64,000 nt of DNA from Alteromonas sp. KUL106 (GTDB lineage: Bacteria > Pseudomonadota > Gammaproteobacteria > Enterobacterales > Alteromonadaceae): positions 1-64,000 of the forward strand of contig NZ_BLIG01000028.1 in NCBI RefSeq assembly GCF_009811415.1, in the 5' to 3' direction. A model generated the notes under the pieces. That model searched no databases, was not told the DNA's origin, and saw only the letters and a program-made list of their open reading frames with translations. A program made the position numbers and the translations under genes. Each line of letters begins with the position of its first letter. Positions within the stretch are counted from its first letter, which is position 1. Below are positions 19,467-27,902 of the stretch, piece by piece.

Positions 19467-20207
19467 ATGCAGTTTTTTAGGTCTATCAACCACATCGACG
19501 CCATGACATTCGACCTTGACGACACGCTTTACAATAACGACCCCATCATTCGTCGGGCCGAACAGGCACTTCAGGCGCATATTGCGCAATACCATCCTGA
19601 AGCGGCTAAGTTAACGTCGCAAGACTGGTTACAACTGAAACGTGCCGCTATAGCCAAAGATAGGCGCCTGGCCTCAGATATGGGGCAGCTAAGACGGGTA
19701 GTATTGACGGCCGCGTTATCGGGCACTTCTGCCGACAAACTCGATGTTAAAGTAAACAATCGCGGTGAATTAAGCGATGCTGTAGAGGCCTGTTTTAATT
19801 GCTTTTATGACGCCAGAAGCAATTTTGACCTTGCTGACGATGTACATCATGTACTTAAAGCACTTAGTAACAAGCGACCTCTAATAGGTATTACGAATGG
19901 CAATGTTAACGCGCAAAAAATAGGTATCGAGGGGTATTTTGAGACCATCCTGCATGCCAGTACAACTCGCCCCATGAAACCGGCTCGTGAAATGTTCGAT
20001 GAAGCCGCAGACCACCTAGGCATAGCGCCAAAACACATCCTGCATGTAGGCGACAACCTTATTAAAGACGTGAAGGGGGCAATAAACGCTGGCTATCAGG
20101 CGGCTTGGTTTGCGTGCAACAGGCAAATGAAGTTAGCTAATGAACCGGTGAGCGTGCTTCCTCACATAGCATTAGATGACCTTAACGAATTAACTTACTT
20201 TCTGTAA
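19467..20207 (+). CDS. yigB: HAD-family phosphatase YigB
   Basis: Haloacid-dehalogenase-type hydrolase; the E. coli homologue dephosphorylates FMN and related compounds. Motif I is MTFDLDDTLYNN near residue 16 with both aspartates, motif II is the threonine of GITNGN, and motif III/IV is HVGDNLIKDVKGAINAGYQAAWF. 246 residues is normal. It ends the lptM-lysA-dapF-DUF484-xerC run, 20 nt after xerC. An imperfect REP-like repeat follows at once. Confidence 0.92.
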   Translation: MQFFRSINHIDAMTFDLDDTLYNNDPIIRRAEQALQAHIAQYHPEAAKLTSQDWLQLKRAAIAKDRRLASDMGQLRRVVLTAALSGTSADKLDVKVNNRGELSDAVEACFNCFYDARSNFDLADDVHHVLKALSNKRPLIGITNGNVNAQKIGIEGYFETILHASTTRPMKPAREMFDEAADHLGIAPKHILHVGDNLIKDVKGAINAGYQAAWFACNRQMKLANEPVSVLPHIALDDLNELTYFL

Positions 20208-20211
20208 ATAT

Positions 20212-20270
20212 TGGGGTCAGAGTACTTTTCATTTTTACAAAAGACGAACGGGAAAATGTACTCTGCCCCA
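20212..20270. repeat. REP/RAYT-type inverted repeat (GGGGTCAGAGTAC)
   Basis: The left end TGGGGTCAGAGTAC is at 20212-20225 and the right end GTACTCTGCCCCA at 20258-20270 is its inverse apart from one missing base. Sequences of this type are, from general knowledge, the ends of small palindromic elements moved by REP-associated tyrosine transposases in many proteobacteria. No transposase lies near. It sits between the convergent yigB and cysE genes and may double as a terminator. Confidence 0.65.
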
Positions 20271-20275
20271 CGATT

Positions 20276-21079
20276 TTAGTTGTCTTCTAGCACGTTTTGG
20301 CGCATGGATTCACAGGGGCTTTGGCAAACCGGCCTTCCCACTACTTTCGCCGGCACACCCACTACCGTGACATGAGCAGGAACGCTATTGAGCACAACGC
20401 TACCTGCGCCGACTTTCGAACCTTCACCTATTTCGATATTGCCTAAAATCTTTGCGCCAGCGCCAATTAACACGCCTTGGCGAATTTTAGGATGGCGATC
20501 GCCCGATTCATTACCGGTACCACCAAGCGTTACACTTTGCAAAATAGACACGTTGTCTTCAACCACCGCGGTTTCACCCACCACTATGCCCGTTGCGTGG
20601 TCGAACATAACACCCTTACCTATTCGGGCTGCAGGGTGGATATCAACGCCGAAACTGGCTGAATTACGGCTTTGCAAAAATAGCGCGAGCTGATGGCGAC
20701 CATGTACCCAAAGATAATGTGCCATGCGATGAACTTGTACCGCGTGAAAACCTTTAAAATGAAGTAAAGGCGTGAGGTAATCATTAACTGCCGCATCGCG
20801 CGCTTTGATAGCAAGAATGTCTGCAGTAGCAGCTTCACTGATACTAGGCTCTAATAAATACGCTTCGTCAAAAACTTCACGAATCGCAATAGCAGGCATA
20901 ACGTCATCGGCCATTTTGTTTGACAAAATAAAGCTCAACGAGGATTCAAAGTTATGGTGCGCAAGTACACTGGCATGCACATAACTGGACAGCAAAGGTT
21001 CGTTTTCTGCAACAACTTGCGCTTCTTGTTTCAGCGTCGACCAAAAGTCGATTGGCGTGGAAAGTGCGGTCATGAGCAT
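20276..21079 (-). CDS. cysE: Serine O-acetyltransferase
   Basis: Transfers acetyl from acetyl-CoA to L-serine, opening cysteine synthesis. The N-terminal helical domain contains WSTLKQEAQVVAENEPLL, and the C-terminal left-handed beta-helix holds hexapeptide repeats plus GVDIHPAARIGKGVMFDHATGIVVGETAVV in its parts. 267 residues fits. The start may be the third Met, at 21073; both choices give the same fold. It is on the opposite strand from the surrounding yigB/uvrD genes. Confidence 0.95.
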   Translation of the reverse strand: MLMTALSTPIDFWSTLKQEAQVVAENEPLLSSYVHASVLAHHNFESSLSFILSNKMADDVMPAIAIREVFDEAYLLEPSISEAATADILAIKARDAAVNDYLTPLLHFKGFHAVQVHRMAHYLWVHGRHQLALFLQSRNSASFGVDIHPAARIGKGVMFDHATGIVVGETAVVEDNVSILQSVTLGGTGNESGDRHPKIRQGVLIGAGAKILGNIEIGEGSKVGAGSVVLNSVPAHVTVVGVPAKVVGRPVCQSPCESMRQNVLEDN

Positions 21080-21474
21080 GTTCCATTAAAATAAAGGTGT
21101 CACGTACTGTAAGTTTGGTTTGTTAGCCGCCGCTAAACAACATTAACCTACGATTGAATGTTGCAATGTAAAATAAGTAGATTCAGGCCTAGAGTTTACC
21201 TGAGTTTGATATGACACAATACCGATGTGATACCGCGGAAGCGTCTAATTCGATCAAACTATCTTATTAATTTGTTATAGCAAAGGCCTACAAGATCTAA
21301 CTGCAGCAATTTGCGACAATCACGCTTAATGCCTTTCTCGAGTAGTTATGTGTGTAAGGAAAAAACATGACCTTTGCGTCAGTGATAGAAAACTGGACTG
21401 TATAAATTCACAGTCAGGTGGCATAATAACGGGTTGCTGTAAGAATAAAACTATCAACCAACAGGTACCACATT
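21080..21474. other. cysE-uvrD divergent regulatory region
   Basis: About 395 nt with no gene. It carries the uvrD LexA box at 21398-21413. An interrupted inverted repeat pairs AGTTTGAT near 21202 with ATCAAACT near 21253. Nothing else is clear. Confidence 0.55.
21398..21413 (+). promoter_or_regulatory. LexA (SOS) box of uvrD
   Basis: CTGT-ATAAATTC-ACAG fits the gammaproteobacterial consensus CTGT-N8-ACAG exactly. Symmetry extends two bases outward on each side (GA...TC). It lies 61 nt before the uvrD ATG, a normal distance for repression by LexA, so uvrD is very probably damage-inducible, as in E. coli. Confidence 0.9.
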
Positions 21475-23646
21475 ATGGATGTATCTCGACTGCTAGACGA
21501 GCTTAACGATAAACAGCGTGAAGCAGTAGCAGCCCCATTGTCTAATGCTTTAGTACTTGCCGGCGCAGGTAGTGGTAAAACCCGCGTTTTAGTGCATCGT
21601 ATTGCGTGGTTGATGGAAGTCGAAAACATCGCGCCTTTTTCAATATTGGCCGTTACGTTTACTAACAAAGCGGCCAAAGAAATGCGCGGCCGTATAGAGT
21701 CATTAATGGGTCGCAGCCTACACAACATGTGGATAGGTACTTTCCATGGTCTTGCACACCGCCTGCTGCGCGCTCATCACGCAGAGGCAAATCTTCCGGA
21801 AAACTTCCAGATTATCGACTCTGACGATCAGTACCGGTTAATTCGCCGAATTCTGAAAGCCATGAACTTAGATGAAAAGCATTGGGCCCCCCGCCAAATT
21901 CAGTGGTATATCAATGGCAACAAAGACGAAGGATTGCGTCCTCAGCATATTGAGACACACGGCGACCATATTCAAAAAACGATGCGTGAAGTCTACGCGG
22001 CCTATCAAGATGCCTGCGACCGCTCTGGTTTAGTTGATTTTGCCGAACTGTTGTTACGCGCACACGAATTGTGGGCCAAAAACCCTGAGGTACTCGCTCA
22101 TTACCAACGCCGTTTTCGCGCGGTATTGGTCGACGAATTTCAAGATACAAACAACATTCAGTACGCGTGGCTTCGCATGTTGTGTAGCGGTGGTACTAAC
22201 AACATTATGATAGTGGGTGACGACGACCAATCTATTTATGGCTGGCGTGGTGCAAACGTAGATAATATTCAGCACTTTCTCAAAGACTTTGATAAGCCCA
22301 ATACCATTCGTCTTGAACAGAATTACCGTTCCACTGGCAATATTCTAAAGGCCGCAAATACCGTCATCGACAATAATACGGGCCGTCTTGGTAAAGAGCT
22401 ATGGACCGAAGACGCACAAGGCGAGCTTATCTCTGTGTATGCCGGTTTTAACGAACTGGACGAGGCGCGATTTATCGTTTCCAAGATTAAAGACTGGCTT
22501 AATCAAGGTAATGCCTTAAGCGATACAGCCATTCTTTACAGAAATAACGCCCAGTCGCGAGTTCTGGAGGAAGCGCTTCTTCATGAAGGTTTAGCCTACC
22601 GCATCTACGGTGGATTGCGTTTCTTCGAACGCCAAGAGATTAAAGATGCCTTGGGCTACATGCGGATGGTCAGCCATCCACATGACGATGCCGCATTTGA
22701 GCGGGTGGTAAACACGCCAAGTCGTGGTATTGGTGAAAAAACTCTCTCACAAGTTCGCGACACCGCACGCGCGCACAATTGTTCAATGTGGCAGGCTTGC
22801 CAGTTACTCATTAACGAAGGTGGGTTTAAAGGCCGAGCATTAAACGCAATGCAAAGCTTTGTGCTGCTCATCACAGAACTTGAGCAGGCCACAATAGACG
22901 CCCCTTTGGACCAGCAAGCTGATAAGGCGATTAAGCAATCGGGTCTATATGCTATGTATCAAGCTGAGCGTGGTGAAAAAGCGCAAGCCCGAATAGAAAA
23001 CTTGGAAGAACTTGTCACTGCGTGTAAAACGTTTATCGTACCCGACGAAGCTGAAGAAATGACGCCACTTGCGGCGTTTTTGGCTCACGCTTCTCTTGAA
23101 GCCGGCGAGACGCAGGCCGATAAGGATCAAGACGCGGTGCAAATGATGACTATCCATACCGCAAAAGGTCTGGAGTTCCCACTTGTATTTATGGCTGGTG
23201 TTGAGGAAGGGATGTTCCCGAGTCAAATGACTAACGATGAACCTGGTCGAATGGAAGAAGAGCGCAGACTTTGCTATGTTGGAATGACCCGGGCAATGCA
23301 GAAGTTATATATCACTTACGCCGAAAGCCGTCGACTGTATGGCCAGGATAAGTATCACACTGCTTCTAGGTTTATTCGCGAAATGCCAACGGACTGCGTA
23401 GAAGAAGTTAGATTAAAGTCTACGATATCGCGACCGATACATAATCGTTTTAGTCAAGCAACGTCACATGCGAGTTTTGAAGAAACGGGCTTTAGTTTAG
23501 GCGAACGGGTTGTTCATCGTAAATTTGGTGAAGGTATTGTCCTTAACTATGAAGGCAGTGGTGAGCACGGCCGAGTTCAAGTAAACTTCGATGAATTTGG
23601 CAGCAAATGGCTAGTACTTGCTTACGCAAAGCTGGAGAAAGCGTAA
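21475..23646 (+). CDS. uvrD: DNA helicase II UvrD
   Basis: 3'-5' SF1A helicase that removes UvrC and the excised oligonucleotide in excision repair and unwinds nicked DNA in mismatch repair. The motifs are complete: Walker A AGAGSGKT near residue 29, motif II LVDEFQDTN, motif III DDDQSIYGWRGA, and MTIHTAKGLEFP. 723 residues is the expected size, and the C-terminal RNA-polymerase-binding Tudor-like region (GERVVHRKFGEG) is kept. It lies behind a LexA box. Confidence 0.98.
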   Translation: MDVSRLLDELNDKQREAVAAPLSNALVLAGAGSGKTRVLVHRIAWLMEVENIAPFSILAVTFTNKAAKEMRGRIESLMGRSLHNMWIGTFHGLAHRLLRAHHAEANLPENFQIIDSDDQYRLIRRILKAMNLDEKHWAPRQIQWYINGNKDEGLRPQHIETHGDHIQKTMREVYAAYQDACDRSGLVDFAELLLRAHELWAKNPEVLAHYQRRFRAVLVDEFQDTNNIQYAWLRMLCSGGTNNIMIVGDDDQSIYGWRGANVDNIQHFLKDFDKPNTIRLEQNYRSTGNILKAANTVIDNNTGRLGKELWTEDAQGELISVYAGFNELDEARFIVSKIKDWLNQGNALSDTAILYRNNAQSRVLEEALLHEGLAYRIYGGLRFFERQEIKDALGYMRMVSHPHDDAAFERVVNTPSRGIGEKTLSQVRDTARAHNCSMWQACQLLINEGGFKGRALNAMQSFVLLITELEQATIDAPLDQQADKAIKQSGLYAMYQAERGEKAQARIENLEELVTACKTFIVPDEAEEMTPLAAFLAHASLEAGETQADKDQDAVQMMTIHTAKGLEFPLVFMAGVEEGMFPSQMTNDEPGRMEEERRLCYVGMTRAMQKLYITYAESRRLYGQDKYHTASRFIREMPTDCVEEVRLKSTISRPIHNRFSQATSHASFEETGFSLGERVVHRKFGEGIVLNYEGSGEHGRVQVNFDEFGSKWLVLAYAKLEKA

Positions 23647-23688
23647 ATTTTAAACGTGGCAAGGCAGCCTTTATCTAAGTTGGAATGT

Positions 23689-24966
23689 ATGCAGCAACAC
23701 GTGCTGATCATCGAAAATGGTGAAGGCAACCTTGAACTCATCGCGAAGCTCGTTCGCCGTGCGGGTCTTACGCCCGTTGGCGCGACGTCGCTGACGGAAG
23801 GAAAAGCGCGGTTTTCTAAAAACGTACCCGAAACGTTTTTGTGCGCTATTGTTGCATATTCACTTCCCGATGCACCTAAAGGCGAAGCTATCGACTTTGC
23901 GGTGGACTCTTTTATTCCAACTATAGCCACCACAGAAAGCCTGGACAATGCGATTCGCGATAAAGTACTTGAACGAGACGTAGTCGATTATATTCCCAAA
24001 GAAAACTCACAGAATTACGATTACCTAAACCGCCTTATTAGTCGCCTTGAAAAAAACAAGTCCACCGGCGTAGTGGTAGTAAGCACTAATCGAGTGCTGC
24101 GTACGAGAACGGTTTCATTGCTGCAGCGCCACAACTTTATCGCTTTTGAATGCTTAACGGCCACAGATGCCATGCAATGCTTGTCTGAGAACAACAATGT
24201 GCGCCTTGTTATTACCGACAATACCCTTCCCGATATGACCGGAACACATTTTGTCGCCAGTTTGAGAAAAGCATTTTCAAAAGAACAGCTTTCAATAATG
24301 GGCATAGCCGGAGGAAAGGGCATGCTCATGTCAGCCCACTTTATCAAAAGTGGCGCCAACGACTTTCTTCGTGTGCCCTACTGTCACGAAGAGTTCTTGT
24401 GCCGCGTGATGCAAAACGTTGAGTATATTGAGAGTGTGGAAGAAATTCGTCGGGTTGCCAATACGGATTATCTGACAGGCTTACCCAACAGGCGTCACTT
24501 TTTCTATATGCTTACGGTACAGCACCAAAACTTATCTGACGCTCACGCCCTTGCCCTTATCGATTTGGACTTTTTTAAGTCCATTAACGACACCTACGGA
24601 CATGACGCCGGCGACGTTGTATTAAAAGCCATAGCGGCACTGATTGAGTTTTATTTTCCAGACGAAATCATATCTCGATTTGGTGGCGAAGAGTTTTGTA
24701 TTTATATGCCTTCCACACCGCTTGACGAGGCGTGCGAACGCTTAGAAGATTTCAGAAAGGTCGTCGAAGCAGAAGTAATTCAACTTCCTAAAACCAACAT
24801 AAAGGTTACCTGTAGTATTGGGGTAAGCGGTGCCCACACCCAGCGAGTTGATAAGCTATTGAGCTTAGCGGACAAGCAGCTTTACGCAGCGAAAAATAGC
24901 GGCCGTAATCAAGTGAAGTGTGAACCACCTGACACCCCCGACCAACAACAAAACAAGCTGTTTTAA
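23689..24966 (+). CDS. Two-receiver response regulator with GGDEF output
   Basis: A cytosolic protein of about 425 residues: receiver-like domain 1 (1-120), receiver 2 (about 125-245), and GGDEF (about 255-415) with active-site motif RFGGEEF. In receiver 1 the phosphoacceptor aspartate is replaced (AIVAYSLPD); receiver 2 keeps it (VITDNTLPD). The I-site RxxD is missing before GGEEF, so product inhibition is unlikely. The start at 23689 (MQQHVLIIENG) begins the receiver directly; an upstream GTG at 23656 adds 11 residues. It is an active-looking diguanylate cyclase just behind uvrD; no partner kinase is adjacent. Confidence 0.88.
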   Translation: MQQHVLIIENGEGNLELIAKLVRRAGLTPVGATSLTEGKARFSKNVPETFLCAIVAYSLPDAPKGEAIDFAVDSFIPTIATTESLDNAIRDKVLERDVVDYIPKENSQNYDYLNRLISRLEKNKSTGVVVVSTNRVLRTRTVSLLQRHNFIAFECLTATDAMQCLSENNNVRLVITDNTLPDMTGTHFVASLRKAFSKEQLSIMGIAGGKGMLMSAHFIKSGANDFLRVPYCHEEFLCRVMQNVEYIESVEEIRRVANTDYLTGLPNRRHFFYMLTVQHQNLSDAHALALIDLDFFKSINDTYGHDAGDVVLKAIAALIEFYFPDEIISRFGGEEFCIYMPSTPLDEACERLEDFRKVVEAEVIQLPKTNIKVTCSIGVSGAHTQRVDKLLSLADKQLYAAKNSGRNQVKCEPPDTPDQQQNKLF

Positions 24967-25030
24967 CGATTTAAACAGCGCACTCCACTGACCCATTCAA
25001 TAACCTGTAAACTACGCCTCTTTATACTGA

Positions 25031-25046
25031 TACCAGCGGACTGGTA
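25031..25046. repeat. Hairpin TACCAG-CGGA-CTGGTA, member of the dispersed repeat family
   Basis: Perfect 6-bp arms around a CGGA loop, just after the stop of rarD. The core GCGGACTGGTA recurs next to mgtE (26119-26133) and in related form at 30871-30883 and 43278-43288. Confidence 0.55.
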
Positions 25047-25982
25047 CTATTGCTCAACTGCAGTTTTTCTGGCCTGACGCTGATTGCGATAGTTCACCAG
25101 CGAGTCTGCGCTAAACAAAACAAGTGCCACCCATACAAAGCCGAAAGTCACTAATCTCGACTCCTCCAACGGTTCACCGTATAGATATACGGCAAGAACA
25201 AACATGAGGGTTGGCCCGATATATTGAAAGAAGCCCAATGTTGAATACATTATCCGTCTTGCTGCAGCGGTAAAACATAACAATGGCGCCGTGGTTACTA
25301 TACCCGCGGCCATGATGAGCATGTTCAAGGTAACGTCGTTATTAAATAAATTGCTGTATTCAGAGCCGAAGAAAACCCAGTAAATAATCGCCAACGGCGA
25401 TAACATTAAGGTTTCTATAAAAAGACCTGGTAGTGAATCTACCGCGACTTGTTTTCTAAGTAGGCCATATACGCTGAAGCTACCGGCGAGCACCAACGCA
25501 ATCCACGGCACGTGACCGTACGAGAAGATGAGAATGGCTACGCCAATAACGGCAAGCCCAACAGCAACACGCTGAAGGTTACGCAGTCTCTCACCTAAGA
25601 ACAGTCGACCTAAAAAGACATTAATTAACGGGTTAATGTAATAGCCCAAACTCGCGTCCAGAAGATGGTCGTTATTGATGGCCCAGATAAACAGAAGCCA
25701 ATTTGCCCCGAGCAGCAATCCGGCAACAAACAGTATTTGCATTACCCGCTTGTTGCGAAACGCGGCCCCCACTTTAGGCCACTGCTTTAACCCGGCAATA
25801 AGCGCAATTAACAAAATAACTGACCAAATCACCCTGTGCATCAATATTTCAGCGGCTGGCAATACCATCAGCTGTTTAAAGTAAACAGGCGCTACGCCCC
25901 ACATACTGTATGCGGCAATAGCACAGATTACACCGATCTGAGCGGCACTGGCTTGCTTTGACAAGGCTGACTCCAAAGGCAT
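25047..25982 (-). CDS. rarD: RarD-type DMT-superfamily transporter
   Basis: Inner-membrane transporter of the EamA/RarD group; the substrate is unknown, and the name comes from chloramphenicol sensitivity in mutants. About ten transmembrane segments are spread over 311 residues, with the family signatures MWGVAPVYFKQL near the start, HRVIWSV, GYYINPLINVFLGRLFLGERL and FFQYIGPTLMF. The length is normal. A single gene, read leftward, with mgtE on the same strand 180 nt upstream. Confidence 0.92.
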   Translation of the reverse strand: MPLESALSKQASAAQIGVICAIAAYSMWGVAPVYFKQLMVLPAAEILMHRVIWSVILLIALIAGLKQWPKVGAAFRNKRVMQILFVAGLLLGANWLLFIWAINNDHLLDASLGYYINPLINVFLGRLFLGERLRNLQRVAVGLAVIGVAILIFSYGHVPWIALVLAGSFSVYGLLRKQVAVDSLPGLFIETLMLSPLAIIYWVFFGSEYSNLFNNDVTLNMLIMAAGIVTTAPLLCFTAAARRIMYSTLGFFQYIGPTLMFVLAVYLYGEPLEESRLVTFGFVWVALVLFSADSLVNYRNQRQARKTAVEQ

Positions 25983-26118
25983 TCAAGGTAATAAGGCGCG
26001 TATTGTTTATCAGGCTCAACAAATACACAACCTTTACTGCTTTCCAATAAGGATAAGACACCGATTGCTGTGTAACATCGGTGGTTTTTTAATAAGGCCA
26101 CTTAGAGCAACGTGACCT

Positions 26119-26180
26119 TGCGGACTGGTATTACGCTAACAATGCAGCGTAATAACGTTGTTTAAAGTAAAAACAACGTT
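26119..26180. repeat. Tandem hairpins at the mgtE 3' end with repeat motif
   Basis: Two adjacent perfect inverted repeats: TATTACGCT/AGCGTAATA (26129-26137 and 26146-26154) and AACGTTGTTT/AAACAACGTT (26154-26163 and 26171-26180). The second covers the mgtE stop codon. The flank TGCGGACTGGTATTA is shared with the dispersed repeat family. Without a T run on the minus strand, a terminator role is uncertain. Confidence 0.6.
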
Positions 26181-27499
26181 CCCAAACCGAGAAACGCTAC
26201 AAAGCCTACGATATCGGTTACCGTTGTAAGGATCACTGAGCCTGACAACGCAGGGTCTATTTTAAGCTTATCAAGAATAACCGGTACAAATACCCCCGCT
26301 AGCGCAGCGGCCACTATGTTAAATAGAATGGCTAAACAGATAACCAAACCCAACATGGCGTCGGTAAACCAAAAATAAGCAACCACGCCTATTACTAACG
26401 CCCAGATGACGCCGTTCACCCCACCAACTTTAAGCTCTTTCACCATCAGTGCACGCAAGTTAGCGGGGGTCACCTGCCCCAAGGCCAAGCCGCGTACAAT
26501 CAACGTCAGGGTTTGGCTACCAGCAATACCGCCCATACTTGCAACTACAGGCATCAATACGGCAAGCGCTACAACCTGTTGTAGTGTGCCTTCAAACAAA
26601 CCAATAAACCATGAAGCAAGGAATGCTGTGAGCAAGTTAATACCTAACCACAACGCTCTGTTTCGCGCACTTTTAGCCACCGGCGAGAATAAGTCTTCGT
26701 CTTCATCCATACCCGCCGAAGCCATCACTTGGCGCTCGTAAAATTCATTCACCAACTCACTGGCTGACGTTACATCCAAACGGCCAAGCAACTTATTATT
26801 TTCGTCGACCACGGGTAACGATGCCAACCCAGAGCGCTGCACAACAAGGGAGGCGTTCATTGTGTCGTCAGCCCCCTGGATAGTGGTCACGTTCTCTTCT
26901 GATAAGTCGAAAAGCGACACGTGGTCCTGCGCGGTAAAAAGATGACTGATCTTTACTAAAGCTGAAAACTGTCCAGAACGGTTGACCAAAAAAATACTGT
27001 CACAGTGCTGTGGCACTTCTCTTCTAAGTAAACGCAACCCTTCTCGCACCTTAGCATTAGACGGCAAAACGAGCTGTTCGTGGTTTACCCAGTGGCCTAT
27101 TTGATTATCGGGAAACTGAGTCGCCTCCCTAAAATATTTACGCTCTTTGGAGTCAAGAGACTCATAGGCCATGTCGACCAGGCGTTTAGGCAGTGAATCA
27201 AGAAGCTCTAGTAAATCTTCAGCGTCGATACCCGCAAAGATAGACGCCCACTCGTCATGCGGCGTATTGTCGATAAGAATTTCACGGGGGTCGCTTCGCA
27301 TTTCAACAAGTACATCGAGCTTGCGATCACGGGGAATGCCCTCCCATACCGCCAAACGTTTTTCGACGGGCAGTGCTTCTAAAAGTGATGCGATGTAGAC
27401 CTCGTCTTGTCCGCTAAGCGCGGCCAATAGCGTTGCCGGATCATCACCCATACTGTCAGTGACAATCTCTTGAATTAAATCTGGTAATGGCTCAGCCAT
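26162..27499 (-). CDS. mgtE: Magnesium transporter MgtE
   Basis: Homodimeric Mg2+ channel of the inner membrane, gated by cytosolic Mg2+. The start is the ATG at 27499 with AGGAGGGT ideally placed; the open frame 34 codons longer has no such signal. Layout over 445 residues: N-terminal superhelical domain (to about 130), two CBS domains (about 135-255), connecting helix, then five transmembrane helices. PVVASMGGIAGSQTLTL and the SGSVILTTVTDIVGF stretch with the pore aspartate are recognisable. Single gene. Confidence 0.95.
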   Translation of the reverse strand: MAEPLPDLIQEIVTDSMGDDPATLLAALSGQDEVYIASLLEALPVEKRLAVWEGIPRDRKLDVLVEMRSDPREILIDNTPHDEWASIFAGIDAEDLLELLDSLPKRLVDMAYESLDSKERKYFREATQFPDNQIGHWVNHEQLVLPSNAKVREGLRLLRREVPQHCDSIFLVNRSGQFSALVKISHLFTAQDHVSLFDLSEENVTTIQGADDTMNASLVVQRSGLASLPVVDENNKLLGRLDVTSASELVNEFYERQVMASAGMDEDEDLFSPVAKSARNRALWLGINLLTAFLASWFIGLFEGTLQQVVALAVLMPVVASMGGIAGSQTLTLIVRGLALGQVTPANLRALMVKELKVGGVNGVIWALVIGVVAYFWFTDAMLGLVICLAILFNIVAAALAGVFVPVILDKLKIDPALSGSVILTTVTDIVGFVAFLGLGTLFLL

Positions 27500-27902
27500 G
27501 CTACACCCTCCTTTGATACCACTGACATCACGCGCACTCGTCGAATTTATTCGAGCTTTGAACATATTATCATGAAAAAACGCAATGACATGACTGTTCA
27601 TAACTTGATGTTATAACAATCACAGCCCCTGAACATTTTATTATCTCGCGTTCAGGTACCTATTCACTGTTTTGACCAAACGTAAGCGTTAGTTCAGTAC
27701 ACAGACTATACCCAAACGTCCAAAGTAGCGTGAGCATGATTACTGACACAGTTTATAGTTTAAGGCAGCCCATGAGTTGAATAATAAACCACCGGCATTA
27801 AGCACTTTGGGAATGTGATATGCAAAATTATCGCTGAATTTTAGTCTAGTTTTTGCAATTGCCCCGTGAAGACATCGTCAAAAACGCGTAAAATCCAGCG
27901 CC
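27500..27902. other. mgtE-recQ divergent intergenic region
   Basis: About 400 nt between divergent starts. No gene is supported and no LexA box, long hairpin or recognisable riboswitch was seen; in particular nothing resembling the mgtA or ykoK magnesium sensors. Confidence 0.5.
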
